64,000 nt of DNA from NCBI RefSeq assembly GCF_015680235.1, contig NZ_JADLJL010000024.1:1-64000 (forward strand). Reading direction: 5' to 3'. Below, in pieces: positions 17,627-27,300 of the stretch. Both the position numbers and the translations under genes were made by a program. Positions within the stretch are counted from its first letter, which is position 1, and each line of letters opens with the position of its first letter. Below the pieces are notes generated by a model that saw only the letters and a program-made list of their open reading frames with translations, did not search any database and was not told the origin of the DNA. The DNA comes from Pseudomonas guariconensis. Lineage in GTDB: Bacteria > Pseudomonadota > Gammaproteobacteria > Pseudomonadales > Pseudomonadaceae.

Positions 17627-18301
17627 ATGCCTGAAGCACACCCCCGCTCTGCTCCCAACGCCAAGGCCAATGAAAGCGAATCCGAACCGCTTGCCCGTCG
17701 CGGGCGCCCGGTTGGCGATCGCGACGCCAAAAGGTCCGAGCTGCTGGCGGCGGCGATCGCGGTGATCGCGCAAGAAGGCTATGCCGGCGCTACCATGCGC
17801 AAGGTGGCGCAGCACGCCGGGTGCACCACAGGCGCGGTGACCTACTACTTCGCCAACAAGGAAGAAATGGTCAGTGCCGTTGCGCAGACCCTGTTCGATA
17901 AGGTCGACGCACTGCTGGACATCGACCTCGATCAGGTCGACATCAAGTCGCTCATTGAGCAGTGGCACCAATGGATCAGCCTTGACGAGCCAGGCAACTG
18001 GCTTGCATGGCTGCAACTGCTCACCCATGCCCGGCACCAGCCCGCGTTCGCCAGCGTCATCAAGCAGCGCTATACCAACTTCCGCGAGGTGGCCACTTCG
18101 GTGCTGGAGGCCGGCCAGCGCCAGGGCCAGATCCGTGAAGATGTGCCGGCCGATGTGTTGGCCGATCACATTGCCGCGTTCAGTGATGGCTGGCTCATGA
18201 TGCTGCCTTTCGAATCCGAGCCTGTCAGCGCAGAGCGCGGGAAGGCCTTGATTGACGCCTTCATTGTCATGATTTCTCCCCCCAAAAGCGCCAAGTCCTA
18301 A
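17627..18301 (+). CDS. TetR family transcriptional regulator
   Basis: A 224-residue regulator with a 25-residue polar N-terminal arm, a TetR helix-turn-helix at about residues 40-85 (ATMRKVAQHAGCTTGAVTYYFANKEEM) and a helical ligand-binding domain with a TetR_C-type C-terminus. It is divergent from lexA2 with 194 bp between them and has no obvious target operon downstream. Its function is unknown. It might regulate itself or a distant fatty-acid or efflux gene, but nothing in the window shows this. Confidence 0.88.
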   Translation: MPEAHPRSAPNAKANESESEPLARRGRPVGDRDAKRSELLAAAIAVIAQEGYAGATMRKVAQHAGCTTGAVTYYFANKEEMVSAVAQTLFDKVDALLDIDLDQVDIKSLIEQWHQWISLDEPGNWLAWLQLLTHARHQPAFASVIKQRYTNFREVATSVLEAGQRQGQIREDVPADVLADHIAAFSDGWLMMLPFESEPVSAERGKALIDAFIVMISPPKSAKS

Positions 18302-18886
18302 GTCGCCTCCCGGTAAACCCGGCGCCTTCCCAGGAAGGCGTCACCCCACCAAACCGCTCGGTCTTCGCCGCCTTCCGTCGTCGCGCAGCCGTCGCCCCGC
18401 GCCTTGCCGATCCAACCCAAGCACCAGGCCCCGATAGCGCCTGCCCTGCTTTTTTGCAGGCTCTGGCGCCATTGCGTCTTGCATGTAAGCAAAACTCCTG
18501 TATTTTACAAAACACTTGATATAACAAATAAAACACAACCAAGTGGCAGGAGCGAAAATGGGCTTTAGCACCAAGACGCTGTCGCGGTCCGAGCAGGCAT
18601 GCCAGGGCTGCCGGCTCCTTATTCCACAAAGACGCAGGTTGTCTGAAATGGACGACCTCACCTTCCCCCACCTCTCCCAACCTGGCCTCGGCCTGACCCT
18701 CCACGCAAGCGGGCGGGCAATTCGCAACGGGGCACGGAGGGGCGCCATGATCACGTAACGCCAACTTCCGAAGGACAGCCCTTTGTCCGACGCGTAGCGA
18801 TAGCAGGCCCTGCCAACAGCGCACCGGCTTTTGCGGCCCTGCTTGCCTGCGATTTGCCCTTCGTCCCGACGAGGCCCGCACAGCCC
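18302..18886. other. 585-bp intergenic region with an AT-rich promoter-like stretch
   Basis: No conserved gene is evident. There is a short stem CGCCTTCC/GGAAGGCG after the TetR gene (about 18324-18341). A larger interrupted stem, GCGCC...CCTGC-TTTTTT-GCAGG...GGCGC, lies at about 18437-18468. A 45-bp AT-rich stretch (18495-18540, with TTGATATAACAAATAAAAC) looks like a promoter. A 66-codon ORF at 18558-18758 has an AGGAG sequence 5 bases upstream but no recognisable protein; it is discussed under findings. Confidence 0.4.
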
Positions 18887-20506
18887 ATGTTCAAAAACAT
18901 CTCGCTCACCTTGAAACTCTTCCTGCCACCCGCCATCGCCCTGTTCGGCCTGTTGCTGTTCGTGGGCTACACCGCGGTGCAACTGGACGACAACGACAGC
19001 CGATTGGTGTCGCTCGAAAAACAGCGCTACCCAACGCTGGAAGCTGCCGACAACGTGATCTTCCAGTTTTCCCGCCTGCCCGGCCTGCTCAACAGCGCCG
19101 TGGCAGCGGGCGAGCGGGACACCTTGGATGAAGCGAGCGACGTGCTGGCCGACGTCCATGCACGGCTGCGCGACCTGGAACCGCTGACCGCTGAACGGGC
19201 CGACCGACACCGGGAGCTTCAAGCCTGGTCGGCGGCGATCAAGCGCTACGCCGATAACGCGCTTGCCTCCTCCGGCCAACTGCTCGACGGGGCCGCGTTC
19301 GATGATTTGCGCCCCCATTTCGACCGCATGGCCAGCGACCTCAAGAACGCCCAGGCGCTGGGCGAACAGTTTCGCAGCCACGCCTACGCCGACTTCCAGA
19401 GCAGCTTGACCCAGGTCCGCGCCGACAACGCCACCACCACGCACGTCGGCTACCTGCTCAGCTTTTGCCTGCTGCTGTTGGTCAGCGCCAGCGCGGCCTG
19501 GGTGATTCGTCAGGTCATGGGCAATGTCCGCGGCGTCATCGCGTCGCTCAGGACCATTGCCAGCGGCGATGGCGACCTGACCCGCCGCGTGCATGTCGAC
19601 TCCTCGGACGAAATCGGCGAAATGATCGGCCTGTTCAACGGCTTGCTGGACAGCCTGCAAGGCACCCTGCGCCAGGTCATCGAAACCGCCGCGCCCCTGG
19701 AGCAGATGTCCCGCGAGCTGCACCGGCTCACCCAGGACGCGGAGGACAGCGCGCGCTCGCAGCAGGAGCGCACCGAGTCCATCAGCCGTGACATCGACAC
19801 CATGACCAACAGCATTCAGGAAGTGGCACAGCGCTCCGGACAGGCCTCCGAGCAAGCCAGCGCCGCGGCGCGCCAGGCGAACGAAGCCAGGCACAACATC
19901 GACAGCCTGTCCTCCAGCATCGGCGACCTGGGCAACAGCGTGCTCGGCTCGGTGCAGGCCATGGAACAACTGGAAGCAGAAACCCAGCATGTCGGCTCGG
20001 TGCTGACGGTGATCCGCAGCATCGCCGAACAGACCAACCTGCTCGCCCTGAACGCCGCCATCGAGGCGGCACGGGCCGGTGAGCAAGGGCGAGGCTTCGC
20101 CGTGGTCGCCGACGAAGTGCGCAACCTGGCCCAGAAAACCGCCGCTTCCACCGCGCAGATCCAAGACATCATCCAGCGCCTGCAAAGCAGCGCCAGCGGC
20201 GTCTTGCACGCGATGAACCTGAACGGCGAGAAGGCCAGAACAAGCATCGAGCGCTCTGAACATGCCACGCAGACCCTGGAGGCGATTACCAAGGCCGTTC
20301 GCCAGATCGATGAGTTGAACGCCGGCATCGCCCGTTTCACCAATGAGCAGATCGGCCTTTCCCGTTCGATCCAGCAAGACACCGAGAAGCTGCAACAGGA
20401 TACCCAGGCCACCACGCAAGGTGCCGACGCCACCGCACGGCTCGGTGAGCAATTGGTCGGTACGGGCAACCACCTTCGCAGCGCCACCGCTCAGTTCCGC
20501 ATTTGA
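18887..20506 (+). CDS. Methyl-accepting chemotaxis protein
   Basis: A 539-residue transmembrane chemoreceptor. The first membrane helix is at about 9-30, a periplasmic helical sensor of about 155 residues follows, the second helix is at about 188-207, then a HAMP linker and a cytoplasmic signalling domain. The signalling hairpin tip is intact (IAEQTNLLALNAAIEAARAG, then AVVADEVRNLA, around residues 380-415). The sensor length fits a four-helix-bundle domain, so the ligand is probably a small organic acid, amine or aromatic. The start at 18887 (MFKNISL) gives a clean membrane anchor. A porin and a small periplasmic protein follow on the same strand. Confidence 0.93.
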   Translation: MFKNISLTLKLFLPPAIALFGLLLFVGYTAVQLDDNDSRLVSLEKQRYPTLEAADNVIFQFSRLPGLLNSAVAAGERDTLDEASDVLADVHARLRDLEPLTAERADRHRELQAWSAAIKRYADNALASSGQLLDGAAFDDLRPHFDRMASDLKNAQALGEQFRSHAYADFQSSLTQVRADNATTTHVGYLLSFCLLLLVSASAAWVIRQVMGNVRGVIASLRTIASGDGDLTRRVHVDSSDEIGEMIGLFNGLLDSLQGTLRQVIETAAPLEQMSRELHRLTQDAEDSARSQQERTESISRDIDTMTNSIQEVAQRSGQASEQASAAARQANEARHNIDSLSSSIGDLGNSVLGSVQAMEQLEAETQHVGSVLTVIRSIAEQTNLLALNAAIEAARAGEQGRGFAVVADEVRNLAQKTAASTAQIQDIIQRLQSSASGVLHAMNLNGEKARTSIERSEHATQTLEAITKAVRQIDELNAGIARFTNEQIGLSRSIQQDTEKLQQDTQATTQGADATARLGEQLVGTGNHLRSATAQFRI

Positions 20507-20535
20507 CCCTTACCCACCACAAGAGCAGTTGAAGC

Positions 20536-21696
20536 ATGCAAGGCATTAGAGCACTCGGTATCGCAGGCCTTATCGCGACCACCCCGGCAATGGCCCTGGA
20601 CCAGGGAGACTATCGATTCAATGGCTTCGGCACTGCCGGCCTCACCCACCTGGGAGGCGAGGGTCAAGGACGGAGCTTCGGCATCAGCGGGCAGACCACG
20701 GACGCCTGGCGCGGTGACCAGCTCTCCCGGCTGGGCGGCCAGCTCCAATATGGGCTCACCGACACGCTGGGGATGACCGTGCAGGGCACCCTCAAGCCGG
20801 AACAGGACACCTGGAAAGGCAACCTGGAATGGGCCTACCTCTCCTGGAAGGCGACCGAAGGCCTGACATTGCGCGCAGGGCGGCTGCGCCTGCCGATCTA
20901 CATGTACTCCGAAACCCTCGACGTCGGCGTCACCCACCCTTGGTTGCGGCTGCCGGATGAGGTCTACAGCCAGGTCCAACTGAGCAACTACGAAGGCGCC
21001 GATGCCCTCTACACCCTGCCCACCGGCATCGGCTCCGTGACGCTCCAGGTGGCAGGCGGCCAAGCCGCCAAGCGCAACCTGTTCGCCATGGATGATCTGT
21101 ACGACATCGACTACAAGAAGATCTTCGCGGCGAATGTCAGCCTGGAAACCTACGACTTCGGCACGCTGCGCGTCGGGTATGCCGAAGCAGACATCGACAC
21201 GGACCTCAGCGCGTCGGTGGTCGCCCCAGGGGGAGCGCCCACGCGTGTCGACTTCCTGAGCCTGAACCGCAAGAAAGGCCGCTTCGCATCCATCGGTTAC
21301 CAGTACGACAACGGCACCTGGGTCTCCTCAAACGAGTGGACCAGCAACAACACCGAAGGTGACCAGCAAGGCAGCATCGATGCCTTCTACCTCATGGGCG
21401 GGCGCCGTTTTGGCGACGTGCTGCTCCACCTCACTTACGCTCAGCTCGACGAAGACGCTGGCCGCCAGAGCTCCTGGACCTACGGCGTGAACTACAACCT
21501 GGCGCCGAACTTGGTGCTCAAGGGCGAGTACAAGCGGGTGGACACGCGCGGCAACGGCTACCGCGGCACCTTCGTGCAGAACGCCCAGGAGGCCTTCGAC
21601 CAGGCAGTCTTCGCGGCCAGCAACGGTGCCGCCGGCACTCCTTCGCACAACTACGACGGCGATATCGTCAGCGTCGGCGTCGATTTCGTCTTCTAA
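20536..21696 (+). CDS. Outer-membrane beta-barrel porin-like protein
   Basis: A 386-residue secreted protein. A short signal peptide ends near ATTPAMA (residue 21). The rest has alternating hydrophobic beta strands, for example FGTLRVGYAEAD and VLLHLTYAQLD, and ends in a C-terminal phenylalanine (VGVDFVF), the usual outer-membrane insertion signal. It fits a porin or DcaP/DUF3138-like barrel, but I cannot name the family with certainty. It starts 29 bp after the chemoreceptor and 10 bp before the next gene, so the three are likely co-transcribed. Confidence 0.75.
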   Translation: MQGIRALGIAGLIATTPAMALDQGDYRFNGFGTAGLTHLGGEGQGRSFGISGQTTDAWRGDQLSRLGGQLQYGLTDTLGMTVQGTLKPEQDTWKGNLEWAYLSWKATEGLTLRAGRLRLPIYMYSETLDVGVTHPWLRLPDEVYSQVQLSNYEGADALYTLPTGIGSVTLQVAGGQAAKRNLFAMDDLYDIDYKKIFAANVSLETYDFGTLRVGYAEADIDTDLSASVVAPGGAPTRVDFLSLNRKKGRFASIGYQYDNGTWVSSNEWTSNNTEGDQQGSIDAFYLMGGRRFGDVLLHLTYAQLDEDAGRQSSWTYGVNYNLAPNLVLKGEYKRVDTRGNGYRGTFVQNAQEAFDQAVFAASNGAAGTPSHNYDGDIVSVGVDFVF

Positions 21697-21706
21697 GGAG
21701 CGCCAC

Positions 21707-22111
21707 ATGAAACCACTCATCACCGCAGTATTCGCCGCAGCCCTGGCCACGGCCTGCACCCTGGCCCGCGCCGAAGTGGCCGTGATCGTGAATGCCAGCG
21801 CCAGCGCCGCACCGTCCCAGGCCGAGGTGGCCAACATATTCCTGGGCAAGAACACCAGCCTCAAGGGCCTCGACCAGAAAGGCTGGAACACCACCAAGGA
21901 AAGGTTCTACAGCGCGCTGACCAACAAGAACGAATCTCAGCTCAAGTCGTACTGGTCAGGCCTGGTGTTCACGGGCAAGGGGCAACCACTGCAGAGCGTG
22001 GAGGATGACGCCGCAGTGATTGCCAGAGTGGGCAGCGAGTCGAATGCCATCGGCTATGTCGACACCTCGGCCGTCAATGACAAGGTCAAAGTGCTCTTCA
22101 CCCTGCCCTGA
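21707..22111 (+). CDS. Small PstS-like periplasmic phosphate-binding family protein
   Basis: A 134-residue exported protein. The signal peptide ends at about residue 22 (TLARA). The mature part resembles a half-size PstS-type substrate-binding domain (VIVNASASAAPSQAEVANIFLGK, WSGLVFTGKGQPLQSV, AIGYVDTSAV). Such small proteins usually accompany porins or sensory proteins rather than a full ABC transporter, and no permease or ATPase gene is present here. The start has TAAGGAG eight bases upstream, overlapping the porin stop. Confidence 0.75.
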   Translation: MKPLITAVFAAALATACTLARAEVAVIVNASASAAPSQAEVANIFLGKNTSLKGLDQKGWNTTKERFYSALTNKNESQLKSYWSGLVFTGKGQPLQSVEDDAAVIARVGSESNAIGYVDTSAVNDKVKVLFTLP

Positions 22112-22117
22112 GCTTCG

Positions 22118-22152
22118 CCGCCTCCCTCGACCTGGAACGCCGAGGGAGGCGG
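22118..22152 (+). terminator. Strong hairpin after the PstS-like gene
   Basis: A perfect 12-bp stem CCGCCTCCCTCG/CGAGGGAGGCGG (22118-22129, 22141-22152) with an 11-base loop, just after the stop codon. There is no T tract, so it is a terminator-like or mRNA-stabilising hairpin. Confidence 0.6.
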
Positions 22153-22263
22153 TGCCTTGGTGCCCGCAAGCAAGGACCCGCACGGCTGCGACCTGCAAGC
22201 CTTGGTTGAGCCATTATTTACTCAAATGGGTGCCCTATGAGCCGTTTTCCTTCACAATGCCTG

Positions 22264-22279
22264 CACACTATGCAGTGTG
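22264..22279. promoter_or_regulatory. Palindromic operator before the NfxB-like gene
   Basis: CACACT-ATGC-AGTGTG, a perfect 6+4+6 palindrome, ends 10 bp before the ATG at 22290. An upstream ATG at 22258 would place the palindrome inside the coding sequence, which supports 22290 as the start and an auto-regulatory site. Confidence 0.5.
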
Positions 22280-22289
22280 GAATCTTCTG

Positions 22290-22847
22290 ATGCACCTCCC
22301 TACCGATGAGCGCTTGCTCAAAGCGCTGGCCGACGCGATCGTCGTCCACCCCCGAGCCACCTTGAAGGAGCTGGCCGAGGCGGCGGGCGTGAGCAAGGCG
22401 ACCCTGCACCGTTTCTGCGGCACCCGTGACAACCTGGTGAACATGCTGGAACGCTATGGCGACCAAGTCCTCTCCCAGGTCATCGGCAACGCTGACTTGC
22501 ACGGCAGCGAGCCGACCGCAGCCCTGCATCGCCTCATCGTCGAGCACCTCAAGCATCGCGAAATGATGATCTTCCTGCTCTTCCAGTACCGCCCGGACTC
22601 GTTCGACGACAGCGAAGCGAACCGCCCGTGGCGGGCCTATGCCGACGCCCTGGATGCCTTCTTCCTGCGCGGCCAGCAGGCGGGGGCTTTCCGTATCGAT
22701 ATCAGCGCGGCGATCTTCACCGAAATGTTCCTGAGCATGGTGTACGGCATCGTCGATGCCGAACGACGCGGGCGAGCGGCCAGCGCGACGTCCGTGCAGA
22801 CGCTGGAACTGATGTTCCTCGACGGCGCTGCGGCACCCGCCCGCTGA
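22290..22847 (+). CDS. nfxB: NfxB-like transcriptional repressor
   Basis: A 185-residue TetR-like repressor. The N-terminal region (DERLLKALADAIV, then LKELAEAAGVSKATLHRFCG) and the C-terminal region (DALDAFFLRGQQAGAFRIDI, MVYGIVDAERRGRAAS) closely match P. aeruginosa NfxB as I remember it. NfxB represses mexCD-oprJ. It lies beyond oprJ, the position occupied in P. aeruginosa by the related repressor EsrC, while a second family member sits ahead of mexC. Sequence favours NfxB and position favours EsrC. Start 22290 aligns with the known NfxB N-terminus. Confidence 0.85.
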   Translation: MHLPTDERLLKALADAIVVHPRATLKELAEAAGVSKATLHRFCGTRDNLVNMLERYGDQVLSQVIGNADLHGSEPTAALHRLIVEHLKHREMMIFLLFQYRPDSFDDSEANRPWRAYADALDAFFLRGQQAGAFRIDISAAIFTEMFLSMVYGIVDAERRGRAASATSVQTLELMFLDGAAAPAR

Positions 22848-22864
22848 CCTGACTGCGTACGCTT

Positions 22865-22900
22865 TAAAAAAAAGGCCCCAGGGTATTGATCCCTGGGGCC
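22865..22900 (-). terminator. Rho-independent terminator of mexCD-oprJ
   Basis: Stem GGCCCCAGGG/CCCTGGGGCC with a 7-base loop, followed on the minus strand by eight T residues, 35 bp beyond the oprJ stop. It also separates the convergent repressor gene. Confidence 0.92.
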
Positions 22901-22934
22901 AAGTGGCTGGACATGCCAACCAAAGGAGGCTATT

Positions 22935-24338
22935 TCAGCCCTTGCTCGGCCAGCCGCCGCCGAGTGCGCGGAACAGGTCGACCAACGCCAGTTGGCGCTG
23001 GGTACTGGCTTCGATGAAGGCCGCTTCGTTCACGTAGCTGTTGCGCTGGGCGTCCAGGTAGCGCAAATGGTTGTCCACTCCCCCCTCGTAACGTGCCTTG
23101 GCCAGCGCCAGGGTCACACGGCTGGTATCGGCCAGTGCCCTTCGCGCAGCCTGCTCGCGGCGCAGGGTGTCGGTGGCGGCCAGCGCATCGGCCACTTCGC
23201 GGAAGGCCACCTGGATCGCGCCTTCATAGGCGGCCACAGCCGAGTCCTTGCGTGCCTCGGCCAGGCTGAGCCCGGCCCGGTTGCGCCCGGCGTCGAACAA
23301 CGGCAGCGACAATTGCGGCATGAAGGTCCAGCTACGCGAGCCTCCGTCGAACAGCCCGGACATCTGCGCACTGGCGGTCCCAAAGCTGCCGGTCAGGCTG
23401 ATACGCGGGAAAAACGCTGCCCGCGCCGCGCCAATATTGGCATTGCGCGCACGCAGCCGGTGTTCGGCGGCGAGGATATCGGGGCGACGCTCGATCAATG
23501 CCGAGGGTGTACCCGGCGCAATGTCATTGAGCACCATGGGCTCATCCGAGCGCTCAGTGGGCATCGTCTTGGCCGCTTCGGCGCTGCCCAGCAACAGCAC
23601 CAGCGCATTGTAGGCCTGGCGTTGTTGGCGCACGGTGACCTCAAGTTCGGCACGAGACTGCTCGACCAGCCCCAACGCCTCCTGATGGTCCAGCGCCGTG
23701 GCCGTACCGGCAGCGCGACGCTGACCGACCAACGCCAAAGAGTCCTCGCGGCTGGCCAAGGTCTGGCGGGTCAGCGCCTGGCGCCGCTCGGCACCGTCCA
23801 AGGTCAGGTAGGCCTGGCTCACCTCGGCGATCAGGGCGATGCGCGCGGCACGCGCGACTTCCTCGGTGGCCAGGTACTGTTCCAGTGCCGCATCGCTCAG
23901 GCTTTTGACACGGCCGAACAGGTCCACTTCGTATTCCGGCAGCGACAACCCCACCTGATAGGTGCTGCTGACCCCTTCGCGGCCATCGCTCGAAAGCGTC
24001 GACGGCAGGTGCTGGCGATTGCCCGCGGCGCTGGCGTTCAGCCCCGGCACCCGGTCGGCTCGCTGGATCCGATATTGGGCACGGGCCTGCTCGATGTCGA
24101 GCAGGGTCTGACGCAAGGAGCGGTTGTTGTCCAGGGCACGGGCGATCAGCTGACGCAGCACCGGGTCGACGATGAACGCCTGCCACTGCAACTGCTCCAC
24201 CGAACGGCCAGCATGACCGGCAGCATCGCCCCACTCGGCCGCCACCGGTGCTTCTGGGCGCTGGTAGGTGGGCGCCAGGGAGCAACCGGTCAAGGTCAAG
24301 GCCAGGGCCAAGGGAAGCACACGATTGAATGTGATCAT
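22935..24338 (-). CDS. oprJ: OprJ-type outer-membrane efflux channel
   Basis: A 467-residue TolC-family channel of an RND tripartite pump. A lipoprotein signal peptide ends LTLTGC (lipid-modified Cys18), then two outer-membrane efflux repeats follow with the expected coiled-coil periplasmic helices. The ATG at 24338 overlaps the mexD stop by one base (TGATG); a longer frame to 24602 lies inside mexD and was rejected. Length and order (MexC, MexD, OprJ) match the P. aeruginosa operon. Together the three export fluoroquinolones, biocides and membrane-active compounds. Confidence 0.92.
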   Translation of the reverse strand: MITFNRVLPLALALTLTGCSLAPTYQRPEAPVAAEWGDAAGHAGRSVEQLQWQAFIVDPVLRQLIARALDNNRSLRQTLLDIEQARAQYRIQRADRVPGLNASAAGNRQHLPSTLSSDGREGVSSTYQVGLSLPEYEVDLFGRVKSLSDAALEQYLATEEVARAARIALIAEVSQAYLTLDGAERRQALTRQTLASREDSLALVGQRRAAGTATALDHQEALGLVEQSRAELEVTVRQQRQAYNALVLLLGSAEAAKTMPTERSDEPMVLNDIAPGTPSALIERRPDILAAEHRLRARNANIGAARAAFFPRISLTGSFGTASAQMSGLFDGGSRSWTFMPQLSLPLFDAGRNRAGLSLAEARKDSAVAAYEGAIQVAFREVADALAATDTLRREQAARRALADTSRVTLALAKARYEGGVDNHLRYLDAQRNSYVNEAAFIEASTQRQLALVDLFRALGGGWPSKG

Positions 24339-27300
24339 CACTTGGCTACCTCGACCGGTTGCACAGGTGCGGGCTTGCGCTTGAGCAGCGTCAGCACCCA
24401 GACGAAACAGATCGGCACGAACATCACGCCTAGCAAGGTGGCACTGAGCATGCCGCCGATCACACCGGTACCGATGGCGCGCTGGCTGGCGGCTCCCGCG
24501 CCGGAGGCGATGGCCAGTGGCACCACGCCGAGGATGAACGCCATGGAGGTCATCACGATCGGACGCAAACGCAGGCGCGCGGCCTCGATGGCGGCGTCGC
24601 ACAGGCTATAGCCCTTCTCCCACAGTTCTTTGGCGAACTCGACGATGAGGATGGCGTTCTTCGCCGCCAGGCCAATGATGGTGATCAAGCCGACCTTGAA
24701 GTACACGTCGTTGGGCATGCCGGTGAGCGTCACCGCCCACACCGCACCCAGGGCACCAATCGGCACGATCAACATGACTGTCAGCGGGATCGCCCAGCTT
24801 TCGTACAGCGCCACCAGCAGCAGGAACACCACCAGAATGGCCAGGGCGAACAGGCTGGCCGCCTGGCCGTTGGACACCTTCTCCTGGTAGGAAAGGCCCG
24901 TCCAGGCGTAGCCGATACCCGGCGGCAGCTCGCTGACCAGGCGCTCCATCTCGGCCATCGCCTGGCCGGTACTGTGCCCCGGCGAAGCGTCGCCGGCGAT
25001 GCGGATAGATGGGTAGCCGTTGTAGCGCACCAGTTGCACCGGCCCCTCTTCCCACTGGGTGGTGACGAAGGCGCTGAACGGCACCTGCTCGCCATTGACA
25101 TTCGGAGCATAGAGGCGCAGCACGCTTTCGGGGGTCATGCGTTCGCCTTGCTCAGCCTGCACCACCACGCGCTGCTGGCGCCCGGCATTGGTGAAGTCGT
25201 TGATCACCGCCGAACCGAAAGCGGTGGCCAAGGTGCTGTTGATGGCCTCGAAGCTCACGCCCAGCGTTCGGGCTTTTTCCCGGTCGATGTGCACGCGCAA
25301 CTGCGGCGCCTCGGCCAGGCCTTCCATCATCGCGTAGAGAATCACCGGGTTGCCGTTGGCACGGGCCAGCAGTTGGTCACGGGCGGCGAGCAGTGCTTCA
25401 CGGCCAAGGCCGCCACGGTCCATCAGACGCAGGGCGAAACCTCCGGAGTTGCCCAGGCCGTCGATGGGCGGAGGCATGACCGCGGTGATGGTGCCGTCAC
25501 CGTTGGCGGCGAACTGGGCATTGATCGCTGCCGTTTCCGCCTCCGCCGATTGCGTCTTGTCACGCTGCGACCAGTCCTTGAAGGTGGGGAACGCCAGCGC
25601 GGCGTTGTCGCCCTGGCCCGAGAAACTGAAGCCGCTGACGATGAACGAGTTGGCCACCGCCTCACGAGACATCAGGAATTTTTCCAGCGTCTCGGCGGTG
25701 TGGTCGGTGCGTACCCGGCTGGCGCCTGGCGGCAACTGTACGTCGACGACGCTGTAGCCCAGGTCTTCAGCTGGCACGAAGGCCTCCGGTAGACGCAGGT
25801 AGGAATAGCCCAGCACCACCAGGATGCCGACATACGCCAGCATCCAGCGCCCGGCACGCGCCACCAGCTCGCTGTTGAGCAGCGAATAGCGCTCGGTGAT
25901 ACGGGCAAAGCCACGGTTGAAGGCACCGAAGAAACCGCCCTTCTCATGATGGCCATGGGGCACCGGCTTGAGCAGCGTGGCGCACAGCGCTGGGGTGAAG
26001 GTCAGGGCCAGGAAGCCGGAGAACAGGATCGAGACAGCCAGAGACACAGAGAACTGCTGGTAGATCACCCCCACCGAACCGGACATGAACGCCAAAGGCA
26101 GGAATACCGCCGCCAGCACCAGGGTGATACCAATAATGGCCCCGGAAACCTGCCCCATGGCCTTGATGGTCGCCTCCACCGGCGATAGGCCTTCCTCGGC
26201 CATCAAGCGCTCGACGTTCTCCACCACCACGATGGCGTCGTCCACCAGGATGCCGATGGCCAGCACCATGCCGAACATGGTCATCATGTTCACCGAGAAG
26301 CCGAGCAGCTTCATGATCATCAGTGTCCCGAGCAGGCACACCGGTACCACGATCGAGGGCACCAGGGTGTAGCGGACGTTCTGCAGGAACAGGAACATCA
26401 CCAGGAACACCAGCACCATGGCTTCGATCAGGGTGTGGATCACCTTCTCGATGGCCACATCGACGAAGCGCGAGGTGTCGTACGGCACCGAATACTCGAC
26501 CCCTTCGGGGAAGAACTGCGACAGTTCGGCCAAGCGCTCCTTGACCTGCGTCGCGGTCTGGATGGCGTTGGCGCCCGGCGCCAGCTGCACCGCGCCGGCC
26601 ACCGCCGGGTGGCCGTTCAGACGTGCCGACAGGTTGTAGTTCTCGCTACCGATGGCCATGCGCGCGACATCCCCCAGACGCACGCTGGAGCCATCCGGGT
26701 TGGCGCGCAGGACGATGCCGGCGAAAGCCTCCGGCGTGTCGAGGGTGCCATGCACCGCCAGGGTGGCGGTCAGCTCCTGCTCGCTGGCGCCCGGCGTGCT
26801 GCCGAAGCTGCCGGCCGGTACCTGGACGTTCTGGCCGCGAATCGCCGTGTTGATGTCGTCGATGGACAGGCCATAGCCCACCAGTTTCTGCGGGTCCACC
26901 CAGACCCGCATGGCCGCTTCCGAGGCGAAGAACTGCAGCTTGCCCACGCCAGGCACGCGCAGCAGTTCGTTGTTGATGTTACGCGCGGCATAGTCGGCCA
27001 AGGCCGTGGTATCGCCACGGTTGCCGGCCGTGCTGGTCAGGGCGTAGATCAGCAGGAAGCCGGAACTGGCCTGCTCGACTTTCAGCCCTTGGGTCAGCAC
27101 CGCCTGAGGCATGCGCGCCTCGGCCTGTTTCAAACGGTTCTGCACATCGACCTGCGCCATGTCCGGGTCGGTGCCTGGCTCGAAGGTCACCATCACTTCG
27201 GCCACGCCGTTGGAGTTGTTGGTGGACTCGTAGTACAGCAGGCCCTTGGCGCCATTGAGCGACTGTTCGATGATGCTGGTCACCGACTCCACCATGACCT

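Noticed and set aside
22992..24611. A 539-codon plus-strand ORF opposite oprJ
   Set aside because: Antisense shadow; oprJ is clearly the real gene.
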